Shown piece by piece: positions 54,587 to 63,958 of a stretch of 64,000 nucleotides of DNA. The notes under the pieces were generated by a model. That model had not been told where the DNA came from, made no database searches, and saw only the letters and a program-made list of their open reading frames with translations. Origin of the DNA: Enterococcus gilvus ATCC BAA-350 (GTDB taxonomy: Bacteria > Bacillota > Bacilli > Lactobacillales > Enterococcaceae). Made by a program: the position numbers and the translations under genes. Position 1 is the first letter of the stretch. Each line of letters starts with the position of its first letter. The stretch spans positions 1,441,501 to 1,505,500 of the forward strand of contig NZ_ASWH01000001.1 of NCBI RefSeq assembly GCF_000407545.1. The letters run 5' to 3'.

Positions 54587-55138
54587 ATGGCCAAATATGA
54601 TTATGAGTTCAAAAGAATCGTTGTAGAAGCGTATCAAAATGGTGAAGGTGGCTATCGAACGTTGGCTCGGCGCTTTGGTATTCCAGCTATGTCGTTAGTT
54701 GAAAAATGGGTGAAAACCGCTGAAAGACTTGGCTTTAGCGCTCTAAATCGAAGAAAAGCCAAACAAACTTATTCTTCTCAATTCAAGCAAGATGTCATAC
54801 ACTATTATTTGACTAGTGGTGACTCTTACCTTGATGTTGCGTTGAACTATGGATTGCCATCTGGAGATTTATTCCAGCACTGGCATCAAGCATTTCTCCG
54901 CGAAGGCATGGAAGGTCTTTCACCCAAACCGAAAGGAAGACCTTCCATGACGAAGAAAAAGAAGAAAACACCAAAGAAACCGTTGACGCGCGAGCAGGAG
55001 CTGGAACGAGAAAATGAACTACTTCGTGCAGAACTAGCATTCATAAAAAAGCTCCGAGCTTTAGGGATGACTATCCCGGATCGACTCAAGAACGAGACGC
55101 ACGAATCATCCACGAACTCCGAAAAGAGTTCCGATTAG
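54587..55138 (+). CDS. IS3-family transposase OrfA
   Basis: This encodes 183 residues. Two helix-turn-helix modules are seen (residues 1-50 with GYRTLARRFGIPAMSLVEKW; 60-105 with SYLDVALNYGLPSGDLFQHW). A basic stretch with KKKKKTPKKP precedes a leucine zipper-like LERENELLRAELAFIKKL. It binds the IS ends; when read through by frameshift it becomes the N-terminal part of the full transposase. Confidence 0.9.
   Translation: MAKYDYEFKRIVVEAYQNGEGGYRTLARRFGIPAMSLVEKWVKTAERLGFSALNRRKAKQTYSSQFKQDVIHYYLTSGDSYLDVALNYGLPSGDLFQHWHQAFLREGMEGLSPKPKGRPSMTKKKKKTPKKPLTREQELERENELLRAELAFIKKLRALGMTIPDRLKNETHESSTNSEKSSD
55045..55051 (+). other. -1 ribosomal frameshift site in the IS
   Basis: A AAA AAG in the orfA frame, the standard slippery heptamer. 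After a -1 shift the frame stays open through residues ending in a match to OrfB, so the full OrfAB transposase can be made. Confidence 0.8.
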
Positions 55139-55179
55139 GAATTCTACTTGAAGCGACGAAATTTCCTAAAGCAACGTAT

Positions 55180-55977
55180 ATGTATTGGCAACAGCGCTTC
55201 AATCGTGAAAATCCAGACGCCGCATTAGAAAAAATTATTACAGAACTTTTCGAAGAAAATAATGGGAATTATGGCTATCGTCGCATTCAAATTGCCTTGA
55301 ATGAACGCGGACTAAAAGTGAACCAAAAGAAAATCCGTCGATTGATGCGTAAGCTTGGACTGAAAGGCGCGAAGTTCACACGAAAATCTCGTAAGTACTG
55401 TTCTTACAAAGGAACTGTTGGACAAGTGGCGAAAAATCGGATTCACCGCCGTTTTTATACATCGGTTCCTCATCAAAAAATCACTACAGATACCTCTGAA
55501 TTCAAGTATTTCGAACGGGACAATACGGGGGGAGTAGTAATCAAAAAACTGTACCTTAACCCGTTCCTTGATATGTTTAATGGAGAAATTTTGTCCTACC
55601 GAATTTCAGAGGCACCAACGTTAAAGGCCATTCTTGATGGTCAAAAAGAAGCTATTGACTACACTGCAGATTGTCCCTATCGTCGGACATTCCACTCTGA
55701 CCAAGGTTGGGCTTACCAGTTGAAGCAATATAGAAAACCATTATCGAATAAGAGTATCTTTCAAAGCATGTCCCGAAAGGGCAACTGTTTGGACAACTCA
55801 CTGATAGAAAACTTCTTCGGTTTATTAAAGCAAGAAATGTATCATGGTGTCGAATATACAAGTTTTGAGCACTTAAAACAGGCAATTGAGGACTGGATAG
55901 ATTACTACAATCATCGTCGAATTAAAACCCGGCTTGGTTGTAGTCCAGTTCAGTACCGAGAGCGAATGACAGCATAA
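55180..55977 (+). CDS. IS3-family transposase OrfB (DDE integrase)
   Basis: This encodes 265 residues from its first ATG, though its frame is open from the slippery site onward. It has the rve core with DTSEFKY (first Asp), FHSDQGWAYQ (second Asp) and ENFFGLLKQEMYHG (Glu), and ends with the IS3 motif YYNHRRIKTRLGCSPVQYR. No disrupting stop is seen. It is translated mainly as the fused OrfAB. Confidence 0.92.
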   Translation: MYWQQRFNRENPDAALEKIITELFEENNGNYGYRRIQIALNERGLKVNQKKIRRLMRKLGLKGAKFTRKSRKYCSYKGTVGQVAKNRIHRRFYTSVPHQKITTDTSEFKYFERDNTGGVVIKKLYLNPFLDMFNGEILSYRISEAPTLKAILDGQKEAIDYTADCPYRRTFHSDQGWAYQLKQYRKPLSNKSIFQSMSRKGNCLDNSLIENFFGLLKQEMYHGVEYTSFEHLKQAIEDWIDYYNHRRIKTRLGCSPVQYRERMTA

Positions 55978-55979
55978 AA

Positions 55980-56010
55980 ATATACCGACCAGTTTTTCCA
56001 GTCGGTATAT
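55980..56010 (-). terminator. Hairpin at the right end of the IS
   Basis: ATATACCGAC / GTCGGTATAT; the minus strand then has T residues, so it would stop transcription entering from the right. Confidence 0.65.
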
Positions 56011-56043
56011 GGTCTAACTATTGGGTCTCACTTCAGTTTTTGT

Positions 56044-56796
56044 TTACTTTTTAGGTTCTTGTAAGACTTTTACTTCAGTGACTTTAGCTGGCTCTACAGG
56101 CGTCGATTTTTCGCCAGAACCGCCATCTTTTACTTCACCACTCGCTATTTTATCAACGGTGTCCATACCCTCTATTACTTGACCAAATACAGTATATTCG
56201 CCGTCAAGTTTAGGAGCGCCGCCTTTTTTGTATTGCTCAATAATTTTTTCTGGATAATATTGGATCGCAAGCCCATCACTTTGATCCTCTTTATTAGTTA
56301 CGATAAAGAATTGACTGCCATTACTGCTGCGTGATTCTCCTCGTGCCATTGAAAGGGCGCCTCGGATGTTGTAAAGCTGATTAGAAACCTCAGTTTTGAA
56401 TCCATCTTTCCAAATGCTTTCGCCACCGGTACCATCGCCCTTAGGATCGCCGCCTTGGATCATAAAGTCTTCGATTACACGATGGAAAGGTGTGTCTTTA
56501 TAATAGCCATCTTTCGCGTGCTTCACAAAATTTTCTACAGCCTTAGGGGCTTGTTTAGGGAAAAGTTTGATTTTGATGTTTCCCTCCGTAGTCACTAATT
56601 CAACTAAATACTCATCCTCTGACACTTTGTTATCAAGCTGAGGCAATGCGACTTTATTCAAATCAACACTGGATTCTGTCGTCTTAGTTTTACTTTCTTT
56701 TGTTCCTTCTGTTGAATTTGTGTTGTTGCCGCAAGCTGCGAACAAACCGATCGATAAAACTAAGCTTGCACCGATCATCATCTTTTTGAATTGCAT
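56044..56796 (-). CDS. Peptidyl-prolyl cis-trans isomerase lipoprotein (cyclophilin type)
   Basis: This encodes 250 residues with a lipobox LFAAC and AAGGAG before the ATG. The cyclophilin core has FHRVIEDFMIQGGDPKGDGTGG, SMARGESRSSNGSQFFI and YTVFGQVIEGMDTVDKIA. It should fold exported proteins at the membrane surface. The IS right end lies 8 bases from its stop, so its native terminator on this side was shared with fabZ; the IS has altered that. Confidence 0.92.
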   Translation of the reverse strand: MQFKKMMIGASLVLSIGLFAACGNNTNSTEGTKESKTKTTESSVDLNKVALPQLDNKVSEDEYLVELVTTEGNIKIKLFPKQAPKAVENFVKHAKDGYYKDTPFHRVIEDFMIQGGDPKGDGTGGESIWKDGFKTEVSNQLYNIRGALSMARGESRSSNGSQFFIVTNKEDQSDGLAIQYYPEKIIEQYKKGGAPKLDGEYTVFGQVIEGMDTVDKIASGEVKDGGSGEKSTPVEPAKVTEVKVLQEPKK

Positions 56797-56903
56797 ACCA
56801 TTCTCCTTTTAAAGTTATTATCAATATAATCATAACAAACTTTCCAAAGAGTTCCTATGAAAAATCAGTGACTTTTATCTCAAAAAATTTTTTAAAATGG
56901 GTA

Positions 56904-56933
56904 ATAAAAAAAGGAGATCATTTTGATCTCCTT
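56904..56933 (-). terminator. Terminator of gap
   Basis: AAGGAGATCA / TGATCTCCTT, with seven or more T residues on the minus strand, 17 bases after the stop. Confidence 0.85.
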
Positions 56934-56949
56934 AAACTAAGAGTAGCTC

Positions 56950-57960
56950 TTATAAGTTAGCAAATTTTTCTAACAAACGAATCATTTGGCAAGTGAAGCC
57001 ATATTCGTTGTCATACCAAGCAACTGTTTTAACTAATTGATAGTCACCAGCTGAGGTAACTTCTGTTTGAGTAGGGTCAAAGATTGAACCTTGAGTAGTT
57101 CCGATAACATCACCAGAAACAATTTCACGATCATCATAACCGAATGATGGGTTGTCAACGGTATGTTTTTTAATTGCTTCGTTTACTTGATCGGCAGTTA
57201 CTTTCGTATTAAGAATTGAAACCAATTCAGTCAATGAACCATCAACTACGGGAACACGTTGAGCATGTCCTTGTAATTTACCGTTCAATTCTGGAATGAC
57301 CAAGCCAATTGCTTTAGCGGCACCAGTTGAATGTGGGATTGTGTTGTCAGCAGCAGAGCGCGCAGCACGTAAGTTGCCACCTTTAACGGGTCCATCAAGC
57401 AACATTTGAGTTGAAGTATATGCATGGACCGTAGTCATAGTACCAACTTCAATACCAAATTCTTCATTTAAGAAGTATGCCATAGGTGCTAGGCAGTTGG
57501 TTGTACAAGACCCAGCTGAGATAATTTTATCGTTTGAATCTAAAGTATCATCATTTACGTTGTAAACAATAGTTTTCATTTGTCCAGCAGGCGCTGAGAT
57601 AACGACGCGCTTCACACCAGCGTCAATATGAGCTTGTGCTTTTTCTTCTGAAGTGTAGAAGCCGGTACATTCAAGAACGATGTCTACACCGTTTTCTTTA
57701 GCCCAAGGGATCTTACTTGCATCCGGTTCAGCATATACACGTGTTTTTTCGCCATCAACAACGATTGAATCTTCTGTCGCAGTAACTGTGCCAGGGTATG
57801 TGCCATGTGTTGAATCAAATTGTAATAATTGTGCCAACATTGTAGGACTTGTTAAATCGTTGATCGCTACTACTTCAATATCGTCAGATACTTCTTTAAT
57901 CCGACGGAATGCTAAACGACCAATACGTCCAAATCCGTTAATACCTACTTTTACTGTCAT
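56950..57960 (-). CDS. gap: Glyceraldehyde-3-phosphate dehydrogenase (NAD type)
   Basis: This encodes 336 residues; ATG 57960 follows AAGGAGGAAC. NAD-binding [19 protein letters not shown], catalytic cysteine SAGSCTTNC, and the C-terminal [20 protein letters not shown] are complete. It is the glycolytic GapA type. It is alone, not in the cggR-gap-pgk cluster, and has its own promoter. Confidence 0.96.
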   Translation of the reverse strand: MTVKVGINGFGRIGRLAFRRIKEVSDDIEVVAINDLTSPTMLAQLLQFDSTHGTYPGTVTATEDSIVVDGEKTRVYAEPDASKIPWAKENGVDIVLECTGFYTSEEKAQAHIDAGVKRVVISAPAGQMKTIVYNVNDDTLDSNDKIISAGSCTTNCLAPMAYFLNEEFGIEVGTMTTVHAYTSTQMLLDGPVKGGNLRAARSAADNTIPHSTGAAKAIGLVIPELNGKLQGHAQRVPVVDGSLTELVSILNTKVTADQVNEAIKKHTVDNPSFGYDDREIVSGDVIGTTQGSIFDPTQTEVTSAGDYQLVKTVAWYDNEYGFTCQMIRLLEKFANL

Positions 57961-58014
57961 AACCAAAAGTTCCTCCTTTTTTATGTCAAGCAAAGCTGAT
58001 GCCTTACATTTTTC

Positions 58015-58043
58015 ATTTTGCAACGCATCAATTTTTTTGTCAA
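58015..58043 (-). promoter_or_regulatory. Promoter of gap
   Basis: TTGACA (58038-58043) and CAAAAT (58015-58020) are 17 bases apart on the minus strand, 55 bases before the start. Confidence 0.65.
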
Positions 58044-58228
58044 AAGATATTACCTGAGAAGAACAGTCAATGTGAAAGCTATAAGAAAAAGAGCGAAACT
58101 AACATTTTTTTAAGCTTCTATCAATAAGAATGGACTTTTTTGTATAATCTAGCTACAATATATAAGACTTTGTTTAGTGTGGAGATTCAGTAGTCAATAG
58201 AATAAAAAACGAAAAGGAGGACACCCAA

Positions 58229-59542
58229 ATGTCCATGTTTTTAGATCAAGTAACGATCGATGTCAAAGCTGGTAAAGGCGGCGACGGGATGGTGGCTTTC
58301 CGTCGCGAAAAGTATGTACCAGACGGCGGACCGGCCGGCGGTGACGGCGGTCATGGCGGTGATGTCATTTTAGTAGTAGATGAGGGCTTGCGTACATTAA
58401 TGGACTTTCGCTACAATCGTCATTTCAGAGCAACGCCAGGAGAAAACGGAATGAGTAAGGGAATGCACGGACGCGGAGCAGAAGATACATATGTTAGTGT
58501 CCCCCCGGGCACAACAGTTCGCGATGGAGATACAGGAGCTCTATTGGGCGATTTAATTGAAAACGGTCAGGAATTGGTCGTTGCTCATGGCGGTCGAGGC
58601 GGTCGAGGAAATACGCGGTTTGCTTCCCCAAGAAATCCAGCACCTGAACTAGCTGAAAATGGTGAACCAGGTCAAGAAAGAAATATTGAGCTAGAATTAA
58701 AAGTATTAGCTGATGTAGGCTTGGTAGGCTTCCCTTCTGTCGGGAAATCAACCATTCTCTCTGTAATTTCTTCTGCTCGGCCTAAAATCGGAGCCTATCA
58801 TTTTACGACACTCGTGCCAAACTTAGGGATGGTAACGACGAGTGACGGTCGCAGTTTTGCTGCCGCTGACCTGCCTGGGTTAATTGAAGGTGCTTCGCAG
58901 GGTATTGGACTTGGTACGCAATTCTTACGTCATATTGAACGTACACGTGTCATTCTTCATGTTATTGACATGAGTGGGATGGAAGGTAGAGACCCTTACG
59001 ACGATTATCAAGCTATCAACAAGGAGCTTGCTTCTCATAATTTACGTTTGCTGGAGCGCCCTCAAATCATCGTTGCAAATAAAATGGATATGCCAAATGC
59101 AGAAGAAAATTTAAAAAAATTCAAGGCTGCTTTGAAGAAGGACAAGAAAAACGAGTTTGCCGATGATATCCCTGTATTTGCAATTTCTGCAATTACAAAA
59201 CAAGGATTAGATAATTTATTGAATGCTGCGGCAGACTTATTAGAAGTAACACCAGAGTTCCTTCTGTACGATGAAGAAGTGGAAGAAGAAACCGTTAATT
59301 ATGGTTTCCAATCTGATGAGCCTGAATTTACGATTACACGTGAACCAGATGCGACTTGGGTACTTACTGGAGACAAATTAGAAAAACTGTTTAAGATGAC
59401 GAATTTTGATCATGACGAAACTGTTATGCGCTTCGCTCGTCAATTGAGATCTATGGGTGTTGACGAAGCATTGCGTGCGAGAGGTGCGAAAGACGGCGAT
59501 CTTGTTCGTATTGATAAGTTTGAATTCGAGTTCGTTGATTAG
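58229..59542 (+). CDS. obgE: Obg-family GTPase
   Basis: This encodes 437 residues with AAAGGAGG upstream. The glycine-rich Obg domain (residues 1-158) is followed by GTPase motifs G1 [10 protein letters not shown]2 TT in [11 protein letters not shown]3 DLPGLIEG, and G4 NKMD, then an OCT domain typical of Gram-positive Obg. It binds ribosomes and coordinates stress and growth. A TATAAT at 58143-58148 may be the -10. Confidence 0.96.
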   Translation: MSMFLDQVTIDVKAGKGGDGMVAFRREKYVPDGGPAGGDGGHGGDVILVVDEGLRTLMDFRYNRHFRATPGENGMSKGMHGRGAEDTYVSVPPGTTVRDGDTGALLGDLIENGQELVVAHGGRGGRGNTRFASPRNPAPELAENGEPGQERNIELELKVLADVGLVGFPSVGKSTILSVISSARPKIGAYHFTTLVPNLGMVTTSDGRSFAAADLPGLIEGASQGIGLGTQFLRHIERTRVILHVIDMSGMEGRDPYDDYQAINKELASHNLRLLERPQIIVANKMDMPNAEENLKKFKAALKKDKKNEFADDIPVFAISAITKQGLDNLLNAAADLLEVTPEFLLYDEEVEEETVNYGFQSDEPEFTITREPDATWVLTGDKLEKLFKMTNFDHDETVMRFARQLRSMGVDEALRARGAKDGDLVRIDKFEFEFVD

Positions 59543-59563
59543 AAAAAAATATTATTAATTTTG

Positions 59564-59597
59564 AAAAATACTGTAAGTATTCTTGCAGTATTTTTTT
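59564..59597 (+). terminator. Terminator of obgE
   Basis: AAAAATACTG / CAGTATTTTT with extra pairs AAG/CTT near the loop; T-run follows. Confidence 0.78.
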
Positions 59598-60254
59598 AGT
59601 GTATTGAAAGTCAAGTGAATGTGTTTTTAATAAATAATAAGTTGTAGTTTTACACAAATTGCACTTACGATAGTATCGATTATTAATTTATTTTTAAGAG
59701 AAATTTTTGATTGAAGAATTTTGAGTTTAAAAAAGAACAAAATCTCCTTTGTTTTAAAAATAGAGGCGTTATTTTTTATTGTTAAAGTTTGCTATTTTTA
59801 TAAGCGGATTAAACAGATAATAGCAAATCTTCTTTTTCAATTAGGTAAGAATTGAATGATACGATGTGTAAGAGATAGAAGTAAGCGATTAGTAATAAAG
59901 CTTGTTAATTCAACAATTAATCTTTTTGTAAACTAGGAAAAGAATCTATTTCGTTAACAAAGAAACAAAAAAATACGTGCGTTATATGTTTTAAAATTTT
60001 CTGAATGATCGAGAAAAGTGTTGTTTAAAAATGATAATTCAATTATTTTATCTAAGAAAAGTTTTTTTAACCCAAAAATTTTATTAATAATTCTAATTGT
60101 GATTAGTGAATTATAAACTTTTTTGTAGCGCTCGAAGGAATCCCAGTGTAAACTTACACTGTAACAAGTAATAATTATATTGTTAATTAATAAAACTTTC
60201 CGGGGGCAACGTTTTGGAAACTTATTTTTAATAATAAAAAAGGGGAATAATGTG
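59598..60254. other. Long AT-rich non-coding leader region
   Basis: These 657 bases contain no gene that I can support. An open frame of 154 codons on the minus strand (59954-60418) lacks a ribosome site and has low-complexity sequence. A perfect 8-2-8 palindrome, CAGTGTAA-AC-TTACACTG, occurs at 60144-60161, about 95 bases before the regulator start. A second stem-like pair TTTCC/GGAAA flanks 60198-60222. Its AT-content is much higher than neighbouring genes. Confidence 0.6.
60144..60161. promoter_or_regulatory. Palindromic operator candidate upstream of the wHTH regulator
   Basis: CAGTGTAAACTTACACTG, a perfect 8-base inverted repeat with a 2-base centre. It is followed by TAATAATTATATTG, in which a -10-like element may lie. 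It could be an autoregulatory site of the downstream regulator. Confidence 0.5.
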
Positions 60255-60989
60255 ATGCAAGTATTAATTTTAACACACAATATTTTAGTTGAGAGACCTT
60301 TAGTAGAGAAGTTGCAACGCTTGAATATCGAAGTTTTAAGTTCGGCAAAATTACTAAACATGTTGCAAGCGAAGCAGGTTCCATTAGATGTTATGAGCTT
60401 CTTTGATGTTTTAGTCATCAGTGAAACTGTCTCTGATCAGGAGCTTTCAGTAATTCTTGAGGAAGTCGGCGAAAAATTTGTTGTCATCAGAGAGACAGAT
60501 CGAATACCTCAGAAAGATGAAAAAGCTGATTGGGAGTCAAGAGGCGTTGATGAATGGCTGCTTGAAGATGAGACGCTTAGCGGGTTAAGAGAGAAACTCG
60601 CCGAGAATACAGTAGAAGAGTCTGTCTATTCAATCGGTTTTGGCATGAAAGCGAAGAAAGAAGAAAGCGAGTATGAAAAACGTCCAATTCCATTGTGGAA
60701 TCTGACACGTTCAGAACGTGAAATGTTGAGTACGTTAATTTCTACGAAAGATGCGCCAATCAGTCGAAGCGACCTAGCTGTTAAGATTTGGGGCGATAGC
60801 GACTCTGCTAGTCACATGACTCGTTTATCTACGATTATTAAGCACTTGCGAAATAAATTGAAAATTGACGGTGTAGAATACGACGTCATTCGCACAAATT
60901 GGGGAGAAGGATATCAATTATCAAAAATATTCTTTGATCACTATATTGTGGATGATCGTATCATGGATGAGATTAAAACTGGGAATTGA
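60255..60989 (+). CDS. Orphan winged-helix regulator with degenerate receiver-like domain
   Basis: This encodes 244 residues; ATG 60255 follows AGGGGAATAATGTG (GTG 60252 also possible). The N-terminus (1-115) resembles a response-regulator receiver, but the usual phospho-acceptor strand reads FDVLVISE, with Ser56 where Asp would be, and the acidic pair near the N-terminus is absent. The C-terminus (150-235) is an OmpR/PhoB winged helix: LTRSEREMLSTLISTKDAPISRSDLAVKIW and IKHLRNKLKI, and DVIRTNWGEGYQL. No histidine kinase gene adjoins. It may be controlled without phosphorylation. Confidence 0.82.
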   Translation: MQVLILTHNILVERPLVEKLQRLNIEVLSSAKLLNMLQAKQVPLDVMSFFDVLVISETVSDQELSVILEEVGEKFVVIRETDRIPQKDEKADWESRGVDEWLLEDETLSGLREKLAENTVEESVYSIGFGMKAKKEESEYEKRPIPLWNLTRSEREMLSTLISTKDAPISRSDLAVKIWGDSDSASHMTRLSTIIKHLRNKLKIDGVEYDVIRTNWGEGYQLSKIFFDHYIVDDRIMDEIKTGN

Positions 60990-61004
60990 TTCCCAGTTTT
61001 TTTT
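60975..61004 (+). terminator. Terminator of the wHTH regulator
   Basis: AAAACTGGGAA / TTCCCAGTTTT with a TTGA loop that contains the stop codon, then a T-run. Confidence 0.88.
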
Positions 61005-61087
61005 ATGAACTAGTAAAAGCTCGTTCTATTTTCCAAAAAAACCTTTTCTTGCTACACTATAATTAAACGAATAAAGGAGCGAGATGA

Positions 61088-61648
61088 ATGGAAAAAAGAG
61101 TGATAATCATGAACTTCGACGTAGAATCTAAAGCATATGAGGCATTTTCAAAAGCCAAACGCCTACATATGAACAAATCATTTAAAGGTGAACAAATGGC
61201 TGTGGTCCATCATTCAAACGATGGAGAACATAAATTTGAGATTGAAGATTTTTTAGACTTTACCGGAAGCAATAAAAGCTCTACAGGTGGCTTGATTGGG
61301 ATGATGGTAGGAATATTGGGTGGACCAATTGGTATCTTATTAGGTTGGTTTACAGGTGGTATGATTGGTGCGACACAGGATGCAAAAGAAGTTCGAGAAG
61401 CAACAGGCGTCTTTGAATTTCTGATAGACAAGATTGGCGAAGGAGATACCGCATTGCTTTTGATTGCTGAAGAAGAAGACAATCGACCTTTAAATCAATT
61501 AATCATGATGGACTTAGGCGGCGAGATTACTCGTCTTGAATATGATGATGTTGAAGCAGATGTGAAAAACGCCCAAGAGATGGCAAAGGATTCTAAAGAA
61601 AAAACCACGAATGATGAAATTTCAAAAGATAAATCAAGTGAGGATTAA
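61088..61648 (+). CDS. DUF1269-like protein with glycine-rich membrane hairpin
   Basis: This encodes 186 residues with AAAGGAGCGAG upstream. Residues 65-105 form a glycine-rich hydrophobic segment (GGLIGMMVGILGGPIGILLG and WFTGGMIGATQD), flanked by soluble domains. The C-terminus is charged. DUF1269 proteins are small membrane-associated proteins of unknown role, found in many Firmicutes. No enzymatic motif. Confidence 0.8.
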   Translation: MEKRVIIMNFDVESKAYEAFSKAKRLHMNKSFKGEQMAVVHHSNDGEHKFEIEDFLDFTGSNKSSTGGLIGMMVGILGGPIGILLGWFTGGMIGATQDAKEVREATGVFEFLIDKIGEGDTALLLIAEEEDNRPLNQLIMMDLGGEITRLEYDDVEADVKNAQEMAKDSKEKTTNDEISKDKSSED

Positions 61649-61725
61649 TATTTCCTTTATTTACATTGCGCTAGAGGCGACTTTCTTCTAGAATAAAAGT
61701 AATTTAATAGAAAGTCAGGAAAATT

Positions 61726-62649
61726 ATGGAATTAGAATTTTTAGGTACAGGCGCAGGTGTGCCGGCAAAACATCGAAATGTCAGTAGTTTAGCATTAAAA
61801 TTATTGGATGAGCGTAATTCAATCTGGCTATTTGATTGTGGTGAAGGCACTCAAATGCAGATATTAAGAACAACTATTAAGCCAAGAAAAATTGAAAAAA
61901 TATTTATTTCCCATCTACATGGAGATCACATATTTGGTTTGCCAGGCTTGCTAAGCAGTCGTTCTTTTCAAGGTGGAGAGGAACCTGTTGAAATATATGG
62001 TCCTGTTGGATTAGAAAACTATGTTCGGACTTCGCTTCAAGTGACAAAAACACATTTATCATATCCTTTACATTTTGTCGAAATCAAAGAAGGGATAATT
62101 TTCCAAGACAAGCAGTTTACAGTTGAAAGCATGCTGTTGGATCATGGCATTGACAGCTATGGGTTTCGAGTTAAGGAAGCCGATCATGAAGGTGTTTTAC
62201 AAGTGGATAAATTGGTTGCGCTCGGTGTTCCTGCTGGACCTATTTATGGAAAAATAAAACGCGGTGAAAAAGTAACTATGCCAGATGGTACAACAATTGA
62301 TGGAAGAGACTTTGTCGGTGAGGAAAAGAAGGGTCGAGTCGTAACGATTTTTGGCGATACCCGATTTATGACCCGATCTAGTGAATTTGCGAAAAACAGT
62401 GATGTTATCGTTCACGAGAGTACATTCAATAAGAACGAAAGCAAATTGGCGCGCGCTTATTTTCACTCTACCACACAGCAGGCAGCTACCATTGCAAAAG
62501 AAGCACACGCAAAAAAATTACTATTAACGCATATATCAGCTCGCTATTTAGCGAAAGAAGCGAAGGAATTAGAAGAAGAAGCAAGAGAAATTTTCCCAAA
62601 CACCCAGATTGCGAAAGATTTTGATATCGTGGATGTTCCATTTTCATAA
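61726..62649 (+). CDS. rnz: Ribonuclease Z
   Basis: This encodes 307 residues. It has [18 protein letters not shown], the metallo-beta-lactamase motif [27 protein letters not shown] and HES motifs. It removes tRNA 3' trailers; important for tRNAs that lack an encoded CCA, like the tRNA-Gln here. It begins a cluster with an SDR and a LapA protein. Confidence 0.95.
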   Translation: MELEFLGTGAGVPAKHRNVSSLALKLLDERNSIWLFDCGEGTQMQILRTTIKPRKIEKIFISHLHGDHIFGLPGLLSSRSFQGGEEPVEIYGPVGLENYVRTSLQVTKTHLSYPLHFVEIKEGIIFQDKQFTVESMLLDHGIDSYGFRVKEADHEGVLQVDKLVALGVPAGPIYGKIKRGEKVTMPDGTTIDGRDFVGEEKKGRVVTIFGDTRFMTRSSEFAKNSDVIVHESTFNKNESKLARAYFHSTTQQAATIAKEAHAKKLLLTHISARYLAKEAKELEEEAREIFPNTQIAKDFDIVDVPFS

Positions 62650-62691
62650 AAAAATAAAAAGGATTTTTCCTTACAGAAAGAAGGGACTTCA

Positions 62692-63480
62692 TTGGATTTA
62701 ACAGATAAAGTAGTTGTTGTGACAGGCAGTTCTGCTGGCTTAGGAGAGCAAATTTGTTATGAAGCAGCAAAAAGAGGAGCAATTGTTGTTACCTGTGCTC
62801 GCAGAATCAATCTTATCGGGCAAGTAAAAGAGCGATGCATTGAATTGAGTGGAAAAGAAGCTTTTGCATTTCAATTGGACATTGCTGATCCTGATAGTGT
62901 AGAAGCAGTCATCGGAAAAATTTCTGAAGAAGTCGGAGATGTTGACGTGCTAGTTAATAATGCGGGCTTCGGACTATTTAATGATTTTGTTTCATTTGAT
63001 TTGGATGTGGCAAGGAAAATGTTTGAAGTAAATGTATTGGGCATGATGTACTTCACTCAAAAAATAGCTATTTCTATGGTTGATAATAAAAAGGGGCATA
63101 TCTTTAATGTTGCTTCCATGGCTGGTAAAATGGCCACACCAAAATCTACAGTATACTCTGCAACAAAATTTGCAGTTTTAGGTTTTTCGAATGCACTACG
63201 TTTGGAGTTGCGGCCTGAAAATGTGTATGTAACGACCATTAATCAAGGTCCGATCGCAACAGATTTTTTTGACAAAGCAGATCCAAGCGGCAGCTATTTA
63301 GAAAATTTGGGGAATATTGTTCTAGATCCTCAAAAATTAGCAAAAACTATCGTAAATAAAATGGGTAAGCCGACGCGTGAAATAAACCGACCATTCGTAA
63401 TGGCTGGGGGTAGTCGTTTCTATGATTTATTCCCGCATATAGGGGATTTATTAGCAGGTGGCCTATTCAATAGGAAGTAG
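62692..63480 (+). CDS. Short-chain dehydrogenase/reductase
   Basis: This encodes 262 residues from TTG 62692, with AAGAAGGGAC upstream. Cofactor motif TGSSAGLGEQ, NNAG motif, NVASMAG serine, and YSATKFAV (Tyr-x3-Lys) are complete. It resembles YqjQ-type SDRs linked to rnz in Firmicutes. The substrate is unknown. It follows rnz by 42 bases. Confidence 0.9.
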   Translation: MDLTDKVVVVTGSSAGLGEQICYEAAKRGAIVVTCARRINLIGQVKERCIELSGKEAFAFQLDIADPDSVEAVIGKISEEVGDVDVLVNNAGFGLFNDFVSFDLDVARKMFEVNVLGMMYFTQKIAISMVDNKKGHIFNVASMAGKMATPKSTVYSATKFAVLGFSNALRLELRPENVYVTTINQGPIATDFFDKADPSGSYLENLGNIVLDPQKLAKTIVNKMGKPTREINRPFVMAGGSRFYDLFPHIGDLLAGGLFNRK

Positions 63481-63488
63481 GAACGTAC

Positions 63489-63917
63489 ATGAGGAAACAG
63501 TGGAAAATTTTATTGGGCTTTATACTTGTACTACTGATCGTGATTTTTGCACTTTCCAATAGCCAAGAAGTGCCAGTGAATTTCTTAGTGAATAAAATCT
63601 ACTTGTCTCTTGTGTTAGTTATTATTGGCTCTGCTCTAATAGGTGCATTAGTTGTCTTATTGACATCTGGTGCCACGTTATTCCAACAACGCAAGGAAAT
63701 AAAACAGTTGAAAGAAACGATCCATTCTTATGAGACAGACAATGAGAAAAAGTTAGAAGAAGATAAGGCGTCTTTTAAACGGGAGCAAGAAAATGAAATT
63801 GCTGTAATGAAAGCAAATTATGAGACCCTTTTAAAAGAAAAGGACCAAGCCTTAGCAGAAAAAGAGAACACACTCACTGAAAAACGAGATGCTTCGCCCA
63901 TTGATTATTATGATTAA
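63489..63917 (+). CDS. LapA-domain membrane protein
   Basis: This encodes 142 residues. Two membrane segments (about 6-24 and 38-58) with NSQEVPVNFL between them are the LapA (DUF1049) pattern, followed by a long charged coiled coil (70-130). In E. coli LapA takes part in LPS control, which does not apply here; Gram-positive members are of unknown role. It follows the SDR by 8 bases. Confidence 0.85.
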   Translation: MRKQWKILLGFILVLLIVIFALSNSQEVPVNFLVNKIYLSLVLVIIGSALIGALVVLLTSGATLFQQRKEIKQLKETIHSYETDNEKKLEEDKASFKREQENEIAVMKANYETLLKEKDQALAEKENTLTEKRDASPIDYYD

Positions 63918-63918
63918 T

Positions 63919-63958
63919 AGAAGAGGACTTTAGTTTGAGAAAACTAAGGTCTTCTTCT
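63919..63958 (+). terminator. Terminator of the rnz-SDR-lapA unit
   Basis: AGAAGAGGACTTTAGTTT / AAACTAAGGTCTTCTTCT with a GAGA loop; CTTTCTTG follows. After it, a TATACT at about 63981-63986 may start the next gene beyond the window. Confidence 0.8.

Larger units (their letters stand above)
54535..56035 (+). mobile_element. IS3-family insertion sequence (IS150-like), intact, 1501 bp
   Basis: The imperfect terminal inverted repeats start TGAAGTG at the left and end CACTTCA at the right; both contain a TTAGACCA stretch 18-26 bases in. A 3-base target duplication, GTT, flanks it (54532-54534 and 56036-56038). It carries two transposase frames joined by a -1 slippery site, so it looks capable of movement. 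The left end has a hairpin before orfA and the right end has a terminator. Only one copy is in the window. Confidence 0.9.

Noticed and set aside
59954..60418. Minus-strand open frame of 154 codons
   Set aside because: No ribosome site, low-complexity Ile/Lys/Phe/Asn composition from AT-rich DNA, and overlap with the start of the regulator gene.
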